Of a stretch of 64,000 nt of DNA, positions 1-11,206 are shown one piece after another. This stretch comes from Piliocolobus tephrosceles (taxonomy: Eukaryota > Chordata > Mammalia > Primates > Cercopithecidae): positions 116,157,699 to 116,221,698 of the forward strand of contig NC_045439.1 of NCBI RefSeq assembly GCF_002776525.5. The letters are read 5' to 3'. Below the pieces are notes generated by a model that searched no databases, was not told the origin of the DNA, and worked only from the letters and a program-made list of their open reading frames with translations. The translations under genes and the position numbers were made by a program. The number at the start of each line of letters is the position of its first letter. The stretch's first letter is position 1.

Positions 1-1100
1 AAGTAGGGCTTTGCAGTCCGAAGATAGAAAAGCCCCAAGAAGAGGAAATGAATAATTTAATTTCTATTAGAATTAGAAAGGCTTTGAACATTTTTCTGGT
101 TGTCTTCTGGGATTTTGATAGGCCTTTTCAAGCCTTATCCAATCCTTGTTTTGCTGCCATGCCTAGATTACTCTCTGATTATAGCAATGTAAGTGCTGTT
201 TAAATGAGGCAAGAAAGTTTTGTTTAATGTTAAAACCATCATGTCTCCTCTTATAAATATAGAACCAGTACTTTAAAATCCAGCCGATACAGGATGTATG
301 ACAGTGTAATTATTCAAAAGGAATTTTAAATTGGTATGTAGGTACATTTAAAACACAAACCTGAAAAATTGCCCTTCAAAAATACATTGCCCAGAAGCAT
401 GAAATTCTACGCTGTCACTTTACCAAGATATCTAAAGCTCATACAACAAAAATACAAGGACAAATAGGAATATTAACAGTTTAGTTGTGTTAAGTAGAGT
501 CACTGAACCGCCTCACTCTCTATATTATAAAACTAAGACTCATTTTAAGACATAAAATGTGTAAGCAAGCATATGTATTTATAGTCAGTGTCGGTGGCGG
601 GGATTATTTAAAAATTAGCCTAAATCCTGAAGTTATTTGTCTCTAGAGTCAAGTTTGCAACCCAAGGGGCACAAAGACTAGGGTGTAGTCACTGGGGCAA
701 GGAGGCAACTGAGCAGCCTCTAAAGTATGGCCTGACCTCTGGAAATTGGCCAATGATTGATTGAAGAAGGTGTTGACTCAGCTGCTTGCCCTTGAGGTGC
801 CAATTACAAGGCACCCTAGGCGTCATGACACAGAAGAAAGCATAGGGCATTATCATAGCTCCTTGGGCATCCAGCTCAGGTTTGAGGGTTCTGCTAAAAC
901 TCCATAGAGGATAATGTCATTTCATGAAGTAGAAAATACATAACAGGGTGATTATTCTCTACGTGCAAACCACATAAAGGACAAGTTACTTTGTAGCACA
1001 ATAATATTAAAACTTTACATGTGTGTCATGTATCTAGTTTAATAATACTTCTACAAGCATTAGCTCATACCAGTGGGATGTTGTCTATTTCACTCTTTTC
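1..1100. other. Unannotated AT-rich DNA
   Basis: No repeat, RNA gene or credible coding frame was recognised. The stretch is AT-rich, without simple repeats longer than a few units. It is treated as intergenic or intronic filler. Confidence 0.5.
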
Positions 1101-1119
1101 CAATCCTCTCTTTTCCAGA

Positions 1120-1432
1120 TACATGGTAGGATTATGCTTACCTAATCCCTTGAACTAAGTGTAATCATGAGATTTGCCTTGACCACAGACATGTGAATAG
1201 AAGTGATGTGTGTCACTTCTGGGCTGATGTTTTAAAATCCTATTCTCAAATCACTGTGTCTTTTCCCCTGTTGTGAAGATACAAGAAGCCTATGTCTAGA
1301 TGAAATAGTCCTCAACTGTGTCTTGAGGGACTGTGAGAAGCAGAGTCACGCTGTCATCCTGTAATGGACATGTAGTGTGAAATATTTGTGCTGTCTTAAG
1401 CCACTGATTTTTTTTCAACAGTATAATCTTAT
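1120..1432 (+). repeat. Possible ancient LTR-like remnant
   Basis: The block resembles, loosely, a common mammalian LTR-type repeat. It has a central portion reading like 'gtgaatagaagtgatg' and 'tgtgaagatacaagaagcc', and ends near 'cttaagccactgattt', the usual 3' signature of that group. Divergence is high, I could not fix the ends, and the family is unassigned. It could equally be unique DNA with chance similarity. Confidence 0.25.
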
Positions 1433-3050
1433 CTATTCTGGCCAATACAAATACCCATTCATAATTGGTCCATTAAACTTTCATGGTACCTATAAAGGAA
1501 ATGAATGCTGAGTAAACTGCAGAAGTTTCTAATTTTTTTGTGCCTGGTGTCTATTACAGCGGTTCAAAGGCCTTTTTTTGGGTTTCTTTTCTTCCTGATT
1601 ATTGACTGCCAAAAAGCTGAGTTTTGGCTCAGTCATCTGTTTCTGTAAAAGGAATAGCCATTGTCTGCAGATACAATCAAAATGAGCCAGAACCACAAGA
1701 GGCATTTAAGTAATAATAATTCAATTGCATATGTTATTTGTCCTAGAATGAGAAGCCCATAATTCCAAACACATTTTAACAGACCTAAGGTCACCTTTTA
1801 AAGTTATAGTTTAAAATAACCCAGTAACCAATTTATATCAATATCTTTACTCTCTAGGTGAGTAAAACACACAGTTTGCTTTTCCTGTCATGATTCATGA
1901 CAACACTGCCTTCCCAGTCAGCAGGCTTAATCCTCTCCATCTCTCCTTATGGTACAGGCAACGGCCAAAGCTTGCTGTGTCCTGCTCCAGAGCTCCTCTC
2001 ATTTCCATCCCGGTCTTCCCACTGCGTTGCACTGATGCTGTATCCATCACTTTCTGCATTACTCTGTCCTTCAGCCTCCAATTTCTCAGGCTGTGATTTA
2101 TACTGCATGTTGCTATCAGTTTATTTTCTAAATCAGATCTGGATTTTCAGTTAAAAATGAGAAACTAGGCTTCAGATTCTGATAAAATTTTAACATCTCA
2201 CTTATTATCACTTTCTGGGGTCATTCTCCCCTTATCTGCTGGCATTAGTATTTGAGCTTCTTGTTCTCATCACATACATGAGTTCAGTTAAAAATTTAAG
2301 CTTATATAGGAAGACGTTTATTACATTGCACTGTAAGAGAGAGAGATTTTCTTTCTTTCTTGTACTGGCATGTACCATAAAACAAAAAAGATAGCCTAAA
2401 ATTTAGGTCAGATTACATTTGTCTTTTTCTTGAAAAACAAACAAACAAAACTCAAAAAAAAAAAAAATGTATTGCCTTCCTTGTTCCCACAGAAGAAAGG
2501 AGTTCAAGGATATCTAAGTTTACTTCTAACTTCACCTACTGTTTTGTCCTTCAAGGTAGAAACAGTTACCATTAACTGGTATATTTAGTACATCAACAAA
2601 ATTAATGATTTTAGAATTGATTTGATGAATGAATTATTTATCATTATGACTAACATTGGGTATACGAGAGCCTTGGGTTATTTGATACATTTGCTAAAGT
2701 TTTGAGATACCTTTAATAAGATAGAACAAATATCTTCAGTTGAAAAAGAACAATAACCCCAGTGGGACTGAGCTAGTCATTTCAGCACTGAACCTCATCT
2801 GTCAATCTAGTGGAGAGTTGAACCAAAGTGTCTTGTAGAATAACTTCTTTCAAAATAGTGAAGCCCAACAGTCTCTCAATTACCACCAAACAAAAAACAT
2901 GGAAGAAACAGAACAAAAATAAGACAATGGAAAAGGGATTTTAAATAACAATGGTAGAGCTGCTAAATTACTCAGTACGTACTATAAATCCAGCATTTGC
3001 AGAACATGCCACATCCATTTTAAGTGAGTCTCTGATCTATACTTGTTCAT
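1433..3050. other. Unannotated stretch with an A-rich tract
   Basis: No recognisable element. An A-rich simple stretch lies at about 2434-2467. Two overlapping short open frames at 1890-2154 have no recognisable product and are probably chance frames. Confidence 0.45.
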
Positions 3051-3610
3051 GATCAAACTAATAATATAAACAAGGACTATACAGACAGAATACAGTTGTT
3101 TGGGGAATGCTGGGAAAAGTGTCTTAGAAAAGGTGAGATTGAACTAGTCTTTGGTTTGAAAATGAAACAGCAATAAAAAAATACTAAGGCAGGAAGGAAG
3201 GTATAATGGAGAAGCTGTCTGGTGAAAATTCATGTTGTTAGAGAGGGGTCTGAGGTGAGGCTGGGTAGCCAGGTCAAACTAGAACTGAAGAGCCTTAAAT
3301 AGCAAACTGAGACGTTTGAACTCCATACTCAGGGACAGTGCTTCTCTACTGGGGCCAGAGGCGAGAGGGGATATCCAAACATCTAAAAGAGCTTCTCAAA
3401 ATGTCACTTTCCTACTCCGCTTTGTCATGCCCCATCCTCAAGGTGTAGAGTGTTCCTGCTGGAGTGAGCTGTTGTTACTCAGAGAGTGCCTAAATTAGTT
3501 TTGGCAAGGACAAATAATTGAAAACCACTGCTGTAGGCAATTAGGAGCATTGGAAGTTCATGAGTAGAGGAGTTTATGCCAAATAGTTAATGAGACAATG
3601 AGCTTTACAC
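3050..3610 (+). repeat. LINE2-like ancient remnant, interrupted
   Basis: The sequence reads like the widespread mammalian L2-type 3' region. It has a part similar to 'gagattgaactagtctttgg', then 'gagccttaaatagcaaac' and 'gacgtttgaactccatac', continuing after an insertion with 'tgtaggcaattaggagcatt'. The two halves line up as one continuous ancestral sequence once the 195-bp element at 3336-3530 is removed. The family assignment (L2 or a similar ancient LINE) is from memory of the consensus and is uncertain. Confidence 0.4.
3336..3530. mobile_element. Small hAT-type nonautonomous DNA transposon
   Basis: This 195-bp insertion begins 'cagtgcttctc' and ends 'ttgaaaaccactg'. The termini form an imperfect inverted repeat with the CAGTG...CACTG signature of hAT-Charlie elements. 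It sits inside an older LINE2-like sequence whose halves rejoin when it is removed. The flanking 8-mers (3328-3335 and 3531-3538) are only about half identical, as expected for a very old target duplication. The exact family is not assigned. Confidence 0.45.
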
Positions 3611-3748
3611 AGTGTCCCAAATCCCTATTGAACATTTCTCTGACATCACTAAAGAAAAATTTGACAGATCGAACTAATAGAAACCCTGTTTGTCTCTTTG
3701 TTTACTATTATTGAAATCATTCCAATTTCTCCATAGAACTGATGTTTA

Positions 3749-3752
<4 letters not shown>

Positions 3753-3800
<48 letters not shown>
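3753..3800. repeat. Homopolymer T tract of 48
   Basis: An uninterrupted run of 48 T. Unlike the other long T runs here, it is not attached to an Alu: the following sequence is not Alu-like. It could be the tail of a lost or very short retrocopy, an expanded mononucleotide microsatellite, or a length artefact of assembly. Confidence 0.9.
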
Positions 3801-3804
<4 letters not shown>

Positions 3805-3821
3805 AACAGAAATTGACCCTC

Positions 3822-4232
3822 CCTGTTGTAAAGCTGGAAACTTACTTTTGTCTTATCTGAATTCCTTTCTCAGTAAATCTACCTTTAGTGCCCCTCCCCC
3901 TCCCAGATAGTATCAAAGAACTGAAACTCAGCACGTCACCACATCTGGACAAGGAGACACCAGACCCCCTCATTGCCATGATTGCCTGGCTGACCGTCTG
4001 CTGTGTGTTGGCCCACTCCCCTTCCTTACTCCTCTCTAGTAACATTTCTTCCCTGTTATATAAACCTCTAATTTTAGTAGACTAGGGAGATGGATTTGAG
4101 ACTTATCTCCTGTCTCTTCGCCTGCAGCACTTGCATAAAGCCTTCTTCCCTGGTAATATTCCTCTCAGTGATTGGCTTTCTGTGTGAAAGGCAATGGGAC
4201 CTAGACCAAACCCCTGGTGTTTCAGCAACATT
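3822..4232 (+). repeat. ERV-type LTR-like block
   Basis: The block has LTR architecture: a TG start near 3822, a TATA-like 'ttatataaac' near 4055, then a stretch resembling ERV1-type R/U5 ('gacttatctcctgtctcttc', 'gcagcacttgcataaagcc') and a CA end near 4231. A target duplication was not found. Orientation is inferred from the order of the TATA box and the polyadenylation-like 'cataaa'. The family is not named. The short open frames on both strands here are incidental. Confidence 0.45.
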
Positions 4233-5340
4233 ATGACATATTATGAAGTTATAACCAACAGAAGAAATGTTTAAAATATTTCCCCCCACCAAGCCCCAAA
4301 ACAACAGTAACCGAAGTATTTCCCAGAATTTCAAAGAGGAAATACGGAATTGTAATATTCATGCATATCATAAATTCTGGGATCATTTTTACCTTTTTAG
4401 TACACAGTTAAGTTTTCGTACACTTCAAAGATAGATTGTTCTGAGTAAAAAGTCATAAAAGAAGCTGTCTTGGGGCAGAGGTTGTATGGCCAATTTATAA
4501 ATCTCTTTTAAAAACAAATGAAGAAGTGTTTTTCTCCACCTGTTCTAAGTCTGCACCTGAAGTCCATATCTGAGTCTGAAGGCTGCCAACATTTACATGC
4601 TGATTAATCCTATAAAATTTGATAGAGTCATTCCACTACAACACCTGGAATAATTGCATAGTTGCTGGCAAAAGAGAGCAGAAGGTACTGTTAAATCTGC
4701 CAATCACCGTGTAGTTAATAGCTCCCCAGAAATTGCACTAAATACTAGCGTCCTGACCTTTTTGTTTATTCACAACCCACTTTCTTTGTATTCTTCTTCC
4801 TTTGATTTGATTGTTTGTTGCTACATTTAACAACAACAAAAAGAAGAAGCAAGCCACCCACATCAAAATCCTCCCTTCTTCCATTAAAATTAAGTATTAA
4901 TAATAACAAAGGCTGAGAGAACAGTGAAGCCTCTGAATCCCAAAGCATATCAGTAAAATGTAGGATGAAGCTTTTTTTTTTTTTTTAAATCAACAAGGTG
5001 GGTCTGCTGGCTTTCTGGTATTGAACTGGGCTCCAGCCACACTACACCCCAGCTGGGAAACAATTCTTTATGGTAAATTATGCTAACTTGTAATTCTAGA
5101 GCTCCTTTTGATGTGTCTGTGTTTTAGATGGTACCTTAGTTCTCATATCAATTCTGAAAGCCAAGAGAAAATGAAAGGACACAGGAGTTTGAGCTTCCCA
5201 TTTTGTCAATAGAAAACTAAGATATGAAAGACATAAAATAAATACTTTAATATATCTGGTTGAATAGCCACATAGTAACCTACCGAAAAAAAGGCACTGG
5301 TCTACGGAAGTTGGTGGCAGTATATGGAAAGTGTATATAT
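4233..5340. other. Unannotated AT-rich DNA
   Basis: No element recognised. A T run at about 4972-4986 is the only simple feature. Confidence 0.45.
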
Positions 5341-5435
5341 GGCCTTTAGAACAGAAGACCTTGGATAAGTTACTTAAGCTTGAAGACCCTTAAGTTTCTC
5401 ATTTATAAGGCAAGAATAATGATGTGTTTACATTT
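5340..5435 (+). repeat. MIR fragment, sense
   Basis: It carries the MIR core order: 'accttggataagttactta', then 'aagtttctcatttataagg', then 'aagaataatgatg', matching the mammalian-wide interspersed repeat consensus around its tRNA-distal core. It is partial and diverged. Confidence 0.55.
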
Positions 5436-6609
5436 GTACTCAATATATATTAGTCTTCTCACTATACTATTTGCTCAGTTGTTACATTTTTCCAAATTTA
5501 TAAAATATGTGTTGTACAATATGTGTTGTATATGAAGTGCTAATAATTTATTAACACCCAGGCAAACAGCATTTGCCTTTTAATAAAATGTAATTTTGGG
5601 GGGAAAATTAGCAAATGGAGTAACTGGGCTATTTATATATAGGAGAGATACCTGAAATTACTTTTTCATAAAAAATTATTGTAAGTAAATAAAATAAATT
5701 AAAATGAGTATAGGTAAAAATTTCACTAGACTGAAATCTTAATTCTCTTAAAAATAATATTTATTGTGTTCTTTGTGATTACAAAAATATTCATTATATA
5801 AATTATTTTTAAATATAGAAGATCACAAAAGGAATTGTAATTATACATGATAGATTGAAGGTACTCTTTTTCCTCAAAATAAGTTGCCTAACATATCAAT
5901 AAACACATTCAAAAAAGATAAACCTCAAAGACACACAGCAGGGATAGGAGATGAGAGCAGATAGAGATGTCAATAAAATTGTGGAAGGTAGGAAGCAGAA
6001 GGACTGGTGCTAAATAACTTACAAGAGGGAAAAATTGAAATCTGCTTACTTATAAGGGGGTGTGGAGGAGGATTTAAAAAACACATAACAATTTTGAGCT
6101 TCCAAATTCAGGATCACCGGCACATAAAATGTTCAACAGCCTGGAGCGGGGTGGGCTGAAAATGGGAGGATGCTTTGAATCCATACAGTAGGCAATTAGT
6201 TCCTTAGATTATCTTACTCCAGGAGATGGCACCTTTTGTGGAAAGGGACTGTGGATCCAAGGTACTGCTGAGACACCAAGTATATTGAGGTATATACTTG
6301 TATTTGAGGGATGCCTATTCCCACTTTCAGGTTATACGTAGAAGGACTTGCTAGAGTAAATTCTTGGCATCTTGTCCTATTCCTGTCTTACATTTTCCCA
6401 CGGAGAAGGAGACAATTATCTGATCATTGAGTTATAACTATTGATCTATGTTTCATGAACAGGACAATCTAATTCCTCAGGGTTTTTTTGTTTTGTTTTG
6501 TCTTTTAGTTTTGTGTTTTTGCTCTCTCAGTGTGAGGCAGTGATCATGGGTAAGTGAGTTGGCTCTGTACACCTGAATGTTCCCTCAAGTATGCTGACCT
6601 AGGCAAAGG
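5436..6609. other. Unannotated AT-rich DNA
   Basis: No repeat or gene recognised. A short direct repeat ('atatgtgttgta' twice, about 5507-5533) is present. Confidence 0.45.
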
Positions 6610-6688
6610 CATGGAACTTGAATATTATTCCTTTTGGCCTTTAAACCAGTCATGGAACTTGAATATTTTTCCATTTGGCCTTTAAACC
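6610..6688 (+). repeat. 38-bp tandem duplication, two copies
   Basis: The unit from 'catggaacttg' to 'ctttaaacc' occurs at 6610-6647 and again at 6651-6688, separated by three bases (period 41). The copies differ at two positions. It is a local duplication unrelated to any interspersed repeat I recognise. Confidence 0.85.
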
Positions 6689-7323
6689 TAAGTCACATTT
6701 TTCTAACCAAATCAGTGAGGAAGAAGATATTCGGACTTCCATCTCTCCAGTGGTTTAAAATTTCAGCAGGCACCCAGTATGTTCTTAAGTGATTCTCTAA
6801 CTATCTAACAGCCTGCATCTTGAGCAAAACATTCATAATCACCTTTTTTATTCACTTGACTGCTAGAATATTAGCTGCTATCATTGTGTGCTTCAAACCA
6901 AACATGGGTTACCACCTGTCTGGGGAACTGACAAAGAAAAACAACACTGGACTTACTGGCATTCAAGAGTCTCCTACAGGAACGGCCAGATTCCTGCCTG
7001 TTTACCTATGGTAATGCCCACTGGTCAAAAAAAACTGTCCAGACTAAAAGAGTTCCTAACCATCATTTTAGTGCCTTACTCTTAAATATAAATGCAAAAT
7101 CAAGGACCTTAGACTTCTGAAGGAAGGCTCTAATACACAAGACAAGAATTAAAAGGAATAAAAGAAAAGATTTCAGAGAAAAAGATCCAATACAAAGAAA
7201 ACATTACCCTCCATATTTAATACCCTCAAAGACAAAAGAAATTCTTCTACATAAATAGAACTCTATGAAAAGATAATATTAAGAAATAATACACAGGTCT
7301 TAGAAATTGAAAATATGATAGCA
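6689..7323. other. Unannotated stretch
   Basis: No repeat recognised. Short overlapping open frames near 6820-7085 have no recognisable product and no splice or promoter context. They are considered chance frames. Confidence 0.4.
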
Positions 7324-7663
7324 TATTCGTTTTCTGTTACCGCTATAACAAATTACCACACATTTAGTGGCTTAAAACAACGCAAATTTATATCCAGAAG
7401 TCTAAAATGGGTCTTAGTAGGCTAAAATCAAGGTATCATCAGGATCAAATTTGTTTTCTTGCCTTTTCCAGCTTCTAGATACTGACTGCATTCCTTGGCT
7501 TGTGGCCCCCTTCTGTCTTCACATCCAGAAATGACATATGGAGTCTATCACATTGCATGACTCTGACGGTAACTCTCCTTCCTCCCTCTTCCATATTTAA
7601 AGGCCTGTTATAATTACATTTGGTCCATCTAGATAATCCAACTTATCCTAAAGTTGGCTAATT

Positions 7664-7678
7664 AGCCACCTTAATTTC
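7664..7678. repeat. Alu target-site duplication, left copy
   Basis: 'agccaccttaatttc' (15 bp) is repeated exactly at 7999-8013 on the other side of the Alu. This is the standard mark of L1-mediated retrotransposition. Confidence 0.9.
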
Positions 7679-7682
7679 TTTC

Positions 7683-7998
7683 TTTTTTTTTTTTTTTGAG
7701 ATGGAGTCTCGCTCAGTCGCTCGGGCTGGAGTGCAGTAGCCGGATCTTGGCTCACTGCAAGCTCCGCCTCCCGGGTTCACGCCATTCTCCTGCCTCAGCT
7801 TCCCGAGTAGCTGGGACTATAGGCGCCCGCCACCTCGCCCGGCTAGTTTTTTTTTTTTTTTTTTTTTTTTTGCATTTTTTAGTAGAGATGAGGTTTCACC
7901 ATGTTAGCCAGGATGGTCTGGATCTCCTGACCTCGTGATCCGCCCGTCTCGGCCTCCCAAAGTGCTGGGATTACAGACTTGAGCCACCGCGCCGGGCT
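7683..7998 (-). mobile_element. AluY, Old World monkey type, antisense
   Basis: A full-length Alu in reverse orientation: poly-T at the left, then 'gagatggagtctcgctc', both monomers, and an end at 'gagccaccgcgccggg'. The mid-element A-rich linker is expanded to a long T run near 7851-7871. It carries 'ccacctcgcccggctag' and 'cagacttgagccaccgc' where human AluY has the TAAT form and 'aggcgtgagcc', pointing to a cercopithecoid lineage. The exact 15-bp target duplication and retained CpGs indicate a young insertion. Confidence 0.95.
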
Positions 7999-8095
7999 AG
8001 CCACCTTAATTTCATCTGCGAATTTAATTTCTTGCCATGTAACACAACATATTCACAGGTTGTGGGGATTAGCACTTGGTTATCTTTGTGGTTGG

Positions 8096-9740
8096 TTTAG
8101 CAGATCGGGCGGGGTAGGGGGGTGGGTTCTTCTGCCTATCACAGAGAACAAAAATTAAACCATCTAACTGAAGGACCGAAGATAAAATTGTAGAAACAAC
8201 CCAGTCAGTAACACAGAAAAACAAAGAGATGGAAAATAGGAAAGAGATAAAGTCAAGTCATGTGAAAACCAATTCTAAATTCTAAATAATAGAACTTCCA
8301 GAAAGAAAATACAGATAAAAGGGATAGGATGATATTTTTTTTAAAACAAACAAACAAAAAAAGTAAAACCCCAGAAGAAAAAGACTTGAATTTTTGATTA
8401 ACAGAAATTCTAAAAAGAGAATACAGAGGGAATTTATAGAAAATATCAAAGGAATAATAGAAGAAAATTTCTCCAAATGTAAAGTCTTGAATTTCCAGAT
8501 GGAAAGTGTTCACCAAGATTGCAGCAGATCGTTTACAAAAGAAATCGTATCGTATCATTTCAAAATAATAGGGATTTTTTAAATGTGAAAATTTCCAAGA
8601 AAAAAAAGTCATATACAAATTGACTTTCTTCAAGGACACTGATATTTTCTACAATGTTGAGAGTTTAATGAAAAGTAAGCAATTCTTTCCAAATTCTGAG
8701 AGAAAATAAATTTATGCTTGAATTCTGATCTGGGGTACATTGTTAAGTGGAAGAGCTTTATTTTTAAAAATCTTTTATACCCCTGTTTCAGGAAATAAAG
8801 GATATGAAAATGTGACAATGAACCAAGAAAAGGAGAAACAAATAATTCAATTCAATAAGAGAATGTGGTAAAGAGAAGTTAGACATAAATGGTGTGGGAA
8901 AGTTCCATGCTAACTGCTATCAAGCATGTCTAGGCTATAATAAGGCTAAATTAAGTAGAAGCACAGAGAGCTTTAGTAGAGATATCTTCAAGAAACTTTT
9001 TTTTCAAAAGGAAGAAAGATAAATTACCTAATGTATTTTAATTTTAATGAGAAGAATTTTATACTTCTGTCAAAAAATTTGGACCTAAATTTAGACAATT
9101 ATTTTAAAAAGCAAGCAAATGAAACAATGAGGCAATTATAACTCAAATAAAAGCAAAAAGCTACAGAAGAGCATAATATACCACACAAGTCAGTTCTAAA
9201 AAGTGTGTTTTTAATAGTGAAAACGTTAAATACTAATTTAGATAAATTGTTGTTATAGATTTATTTGAGGAAGATGGGAGATATATGTATATATATGGTT
9301 GATGACAGTTAAACCTTCATTTTTTATAATAGAAAGTAAAAAAAGTCAAAAATAGATATTCCAAGAATTTTCAATATAACCTTATTGTTTTTGAAATGAA
9401 GATAAAGAAACAATTTAAAGAGTTAAAGGAATTAGGGATTTGCAGTGTTAAGGAGAATTTTAGTTTTTTGAAAGTATTTATGAGTAATACTTTTTAACAA
9501 TGAAAATTAATTTGCATTTTTCATCTATATCATCTCTTAACGCTCCCTCTCATTCACTATGCTCCATCCATACTCACCTACTTCTTGCTTTTTGAAAATG
9601 CAAAGCTCCCATCCAAAGGGACTTAGCTTTTACATATACTATTCTATTTCTCAGGTATATATATCTTCAAAATGTTTCAAGTCTCAGTTATTTTTAGTAT
9701 TCATCTCTCAACTCATGTATCACCTCTTTAAAAAGGTATG
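8096..9740. other. Unannotated A-rich DNA
   Basis: Strongly A/T-rich sequence without a recognised element. A 128-codon antisense open frame at 8253-8639 is dominated by F, L, I, Y and K codons, as expected of a chance frame in A/T-rich DNA. No domain or homologue is recognised. Confidence 0.45.
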
Positions 9741-9744
9741 ATGG

Positions 9745-10060
9745 AGTAAAGATGGTTGAAATTTTTGATAATCCTTTCATCAAGAGGTAGAGTCTATTTT
9801 TACCCCTCCCATGAATCTGAGTTTGCTGTGACTACTTGCTCAGTAGAAGATGTCAGAAGTGATGCTATGCTAGCTGCAGGTGCAAGCTTTAAGAGAACTG
9901 GCAGCTTCTTCCTTGGTGTCTTGGAACCCTAAACTGCCATATAAAAGTCTCACTACTCTGATATTACCATGCTGTGCAAAGACCAAGACCAACAGACTGT
10001 GTTAAGTACTGGCTTGATTGAACTCACTTTCTGCAAAGGCAATTGAGGGCTCTCTTCAGA
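9745..10060 (+). repeat. Ancient LTR-like remnant
   Basis: It resembles a common mammalian LTR-type repeat: 'tcaagaggtagagtctattt', 'cccatgaatctgagtttgc', 'agaagtgatgctatgc', 'ctggcagcttcttcc', 'ccatgctgtgcaaag' follow in the familiar order. The family name is uncertain (MaLR or other ERVL-related). It ends where the next Alu is inserted. Confidence 0.45.
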
Positions 10061-10079
10061 CAGACACTAGTAAGTCTCT

Positions 10080-10384
10080 CTCTTTTTTTTTTTTTTTTTT
10101 TTGAGATGGAGTCTCGCTCTGTTGCCCAGGCTGGAGTGCAGTGGCCAGATCTCAGCTCACTGCAAGCTCTGCCTCCTGGGTTTATGCCATTCTCCTGCCT
10201 CAGCCTCCCTAGTAGCTGGGACTACAGGTGCCGGCCACCTCGCCCAGCTAGTTTTTTGTATTTTTTAGTAGAGATGGGGTTTCACCATGTTAGCCAGGAT
10301 GGTCTGGATCTCCTGACCTCGTGATCCACCCGTCTCGGCCTCCCAAAGTGCTGGGATTACAGGCTTGAGCCACTGCGCCCGGCC
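10080..10384 (-). mobile_element. AluY, Old World monkey type, antisense
   Basis: A full-length Alu in reverse orientation with poly-T left and 'gagccactgcgcccggcc' right. The target duplication 'tagtaagtctct' is at 10068-10079 and 10385-10396. It shares the 'cacctcgccc(a/g)gctag' and 'aggcttgagcc' variants with the copy at 7683-7998, so both belong to the same young lineage. The open frames across it are Alu-derived. Confidence 0.95.
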
Positions 10385-10396
10385 TAGTAAGTCTCT

Positions 10397-10814
10397 AAAT
10401 ACTGAATTTGATCCCTTCCTCAGGATCCCTCTTGTGTGAACTCTTTTCACAGCCCTTCCCTCCTTAATCCTTTCACATCCTCCTAGATTATACCCACTCC
10501 ATTTCTCTATTTCCTGACCAACTTGGCATCTTTGCTCTTCTCTGAATGGGAGATTGATTACAGTACAACACCTGTATACCAACATATACACATACTAAAA
10601 TGCCACAGTTGGCTCTGTGGGACCCAAGTATATAGGAAAAGTTGACCTTCCATATGTGTGAATTTCTATCCCATGAATACTGTGTTTTTTTTTTTGTTGT
10701 TTTTTTTTGTTTTTTTTTTTTTATCAGAGTCTAATTGAAAAGAAATCTGAGTGTAAGGAGACCATGCAGTTTAAACCACTGTTGCTTAAGAGCCAACTGT
10801 ATGTTCTTTCCAAG
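10397..10814. other. Unannotated spacer with T-rich tract
   Basis: A T/G simple tract (runs of T broken by single G) covers about 10682-10723. The remainder holds nothing recognised. Confidence 0.5.
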
Positions 10815-10819
10815 CATTG

Positions 10820-11206
10820 TGATATAGTTTGCATTTTTGTCCCTGCCCAAACTGCATGTTGAATTATAATCCCGAATGCTGAAGGTGGGGCCTGGTGAGA
10901 GGTGTTTGGATCATAGGGGCAGATCCCTCATGGTTTGGTGCCATTCTTGCAATAGTGAGTACTCATGAGATTTGGTTAAGTGTGTGGCATCTCCTCCCAC
11001 TCTCTTGCTTTTGCTCCCATTATTGCCATATGATGTTTCTCTTCCCCCTTTCCCTTACACCATGATTGGAAGCTTCCTGAGGCCTCTCTAGGCAAATACC
11101 ACTATGCTTCCTGTATAACCTGCAGAACTGCAAGTCAATTAAATCTTTTTTCTTATAAACTACAAAGCCTCGGGTATTTATAGCAGTGCAAGAATAGCCT
11201 AATACA
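10820..11206 (+). repeat. 5' LTR of the MST-type element
   Basis: It begins 'tgatatagtttgcattttt' and ends 'agaatagcctaataca', the canonical THE1/MST termini. It includes the family signatures 'gttgaattataatcccg', 'caagtcaattaaatc' and 'cgggtatttatagcagtg'. At 387 bp it is shorter than its partner at 12815-13257. Confidence 0.9.

Larger units (their letters stand above)
7324..8095 (-). repeat. MLT1-like MaLR LTR, antisense, split by Alu
   Basis: Read on the + strand it has the reverse-complement MLT1 pattern: 'gctataacaaattaccacac', 'agtggcttaaaacaac', 'ccagaagtctaaaat', 'gtcttcacatcca', ending near 'attcacaggttgtgggg'. The element is split by a young Alu at 7683-7998 and resumes at 8014. 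It is ERVL-MaLR class by recognition. The exact subfamily was not determined. Confidence 0.6.

Noticed and set aside
8253..8639. A 128-codon antisense open frame
   Set aside because: F/L/I/K/Y-dominated translation of AT-rich DNA; a typical chance frame.
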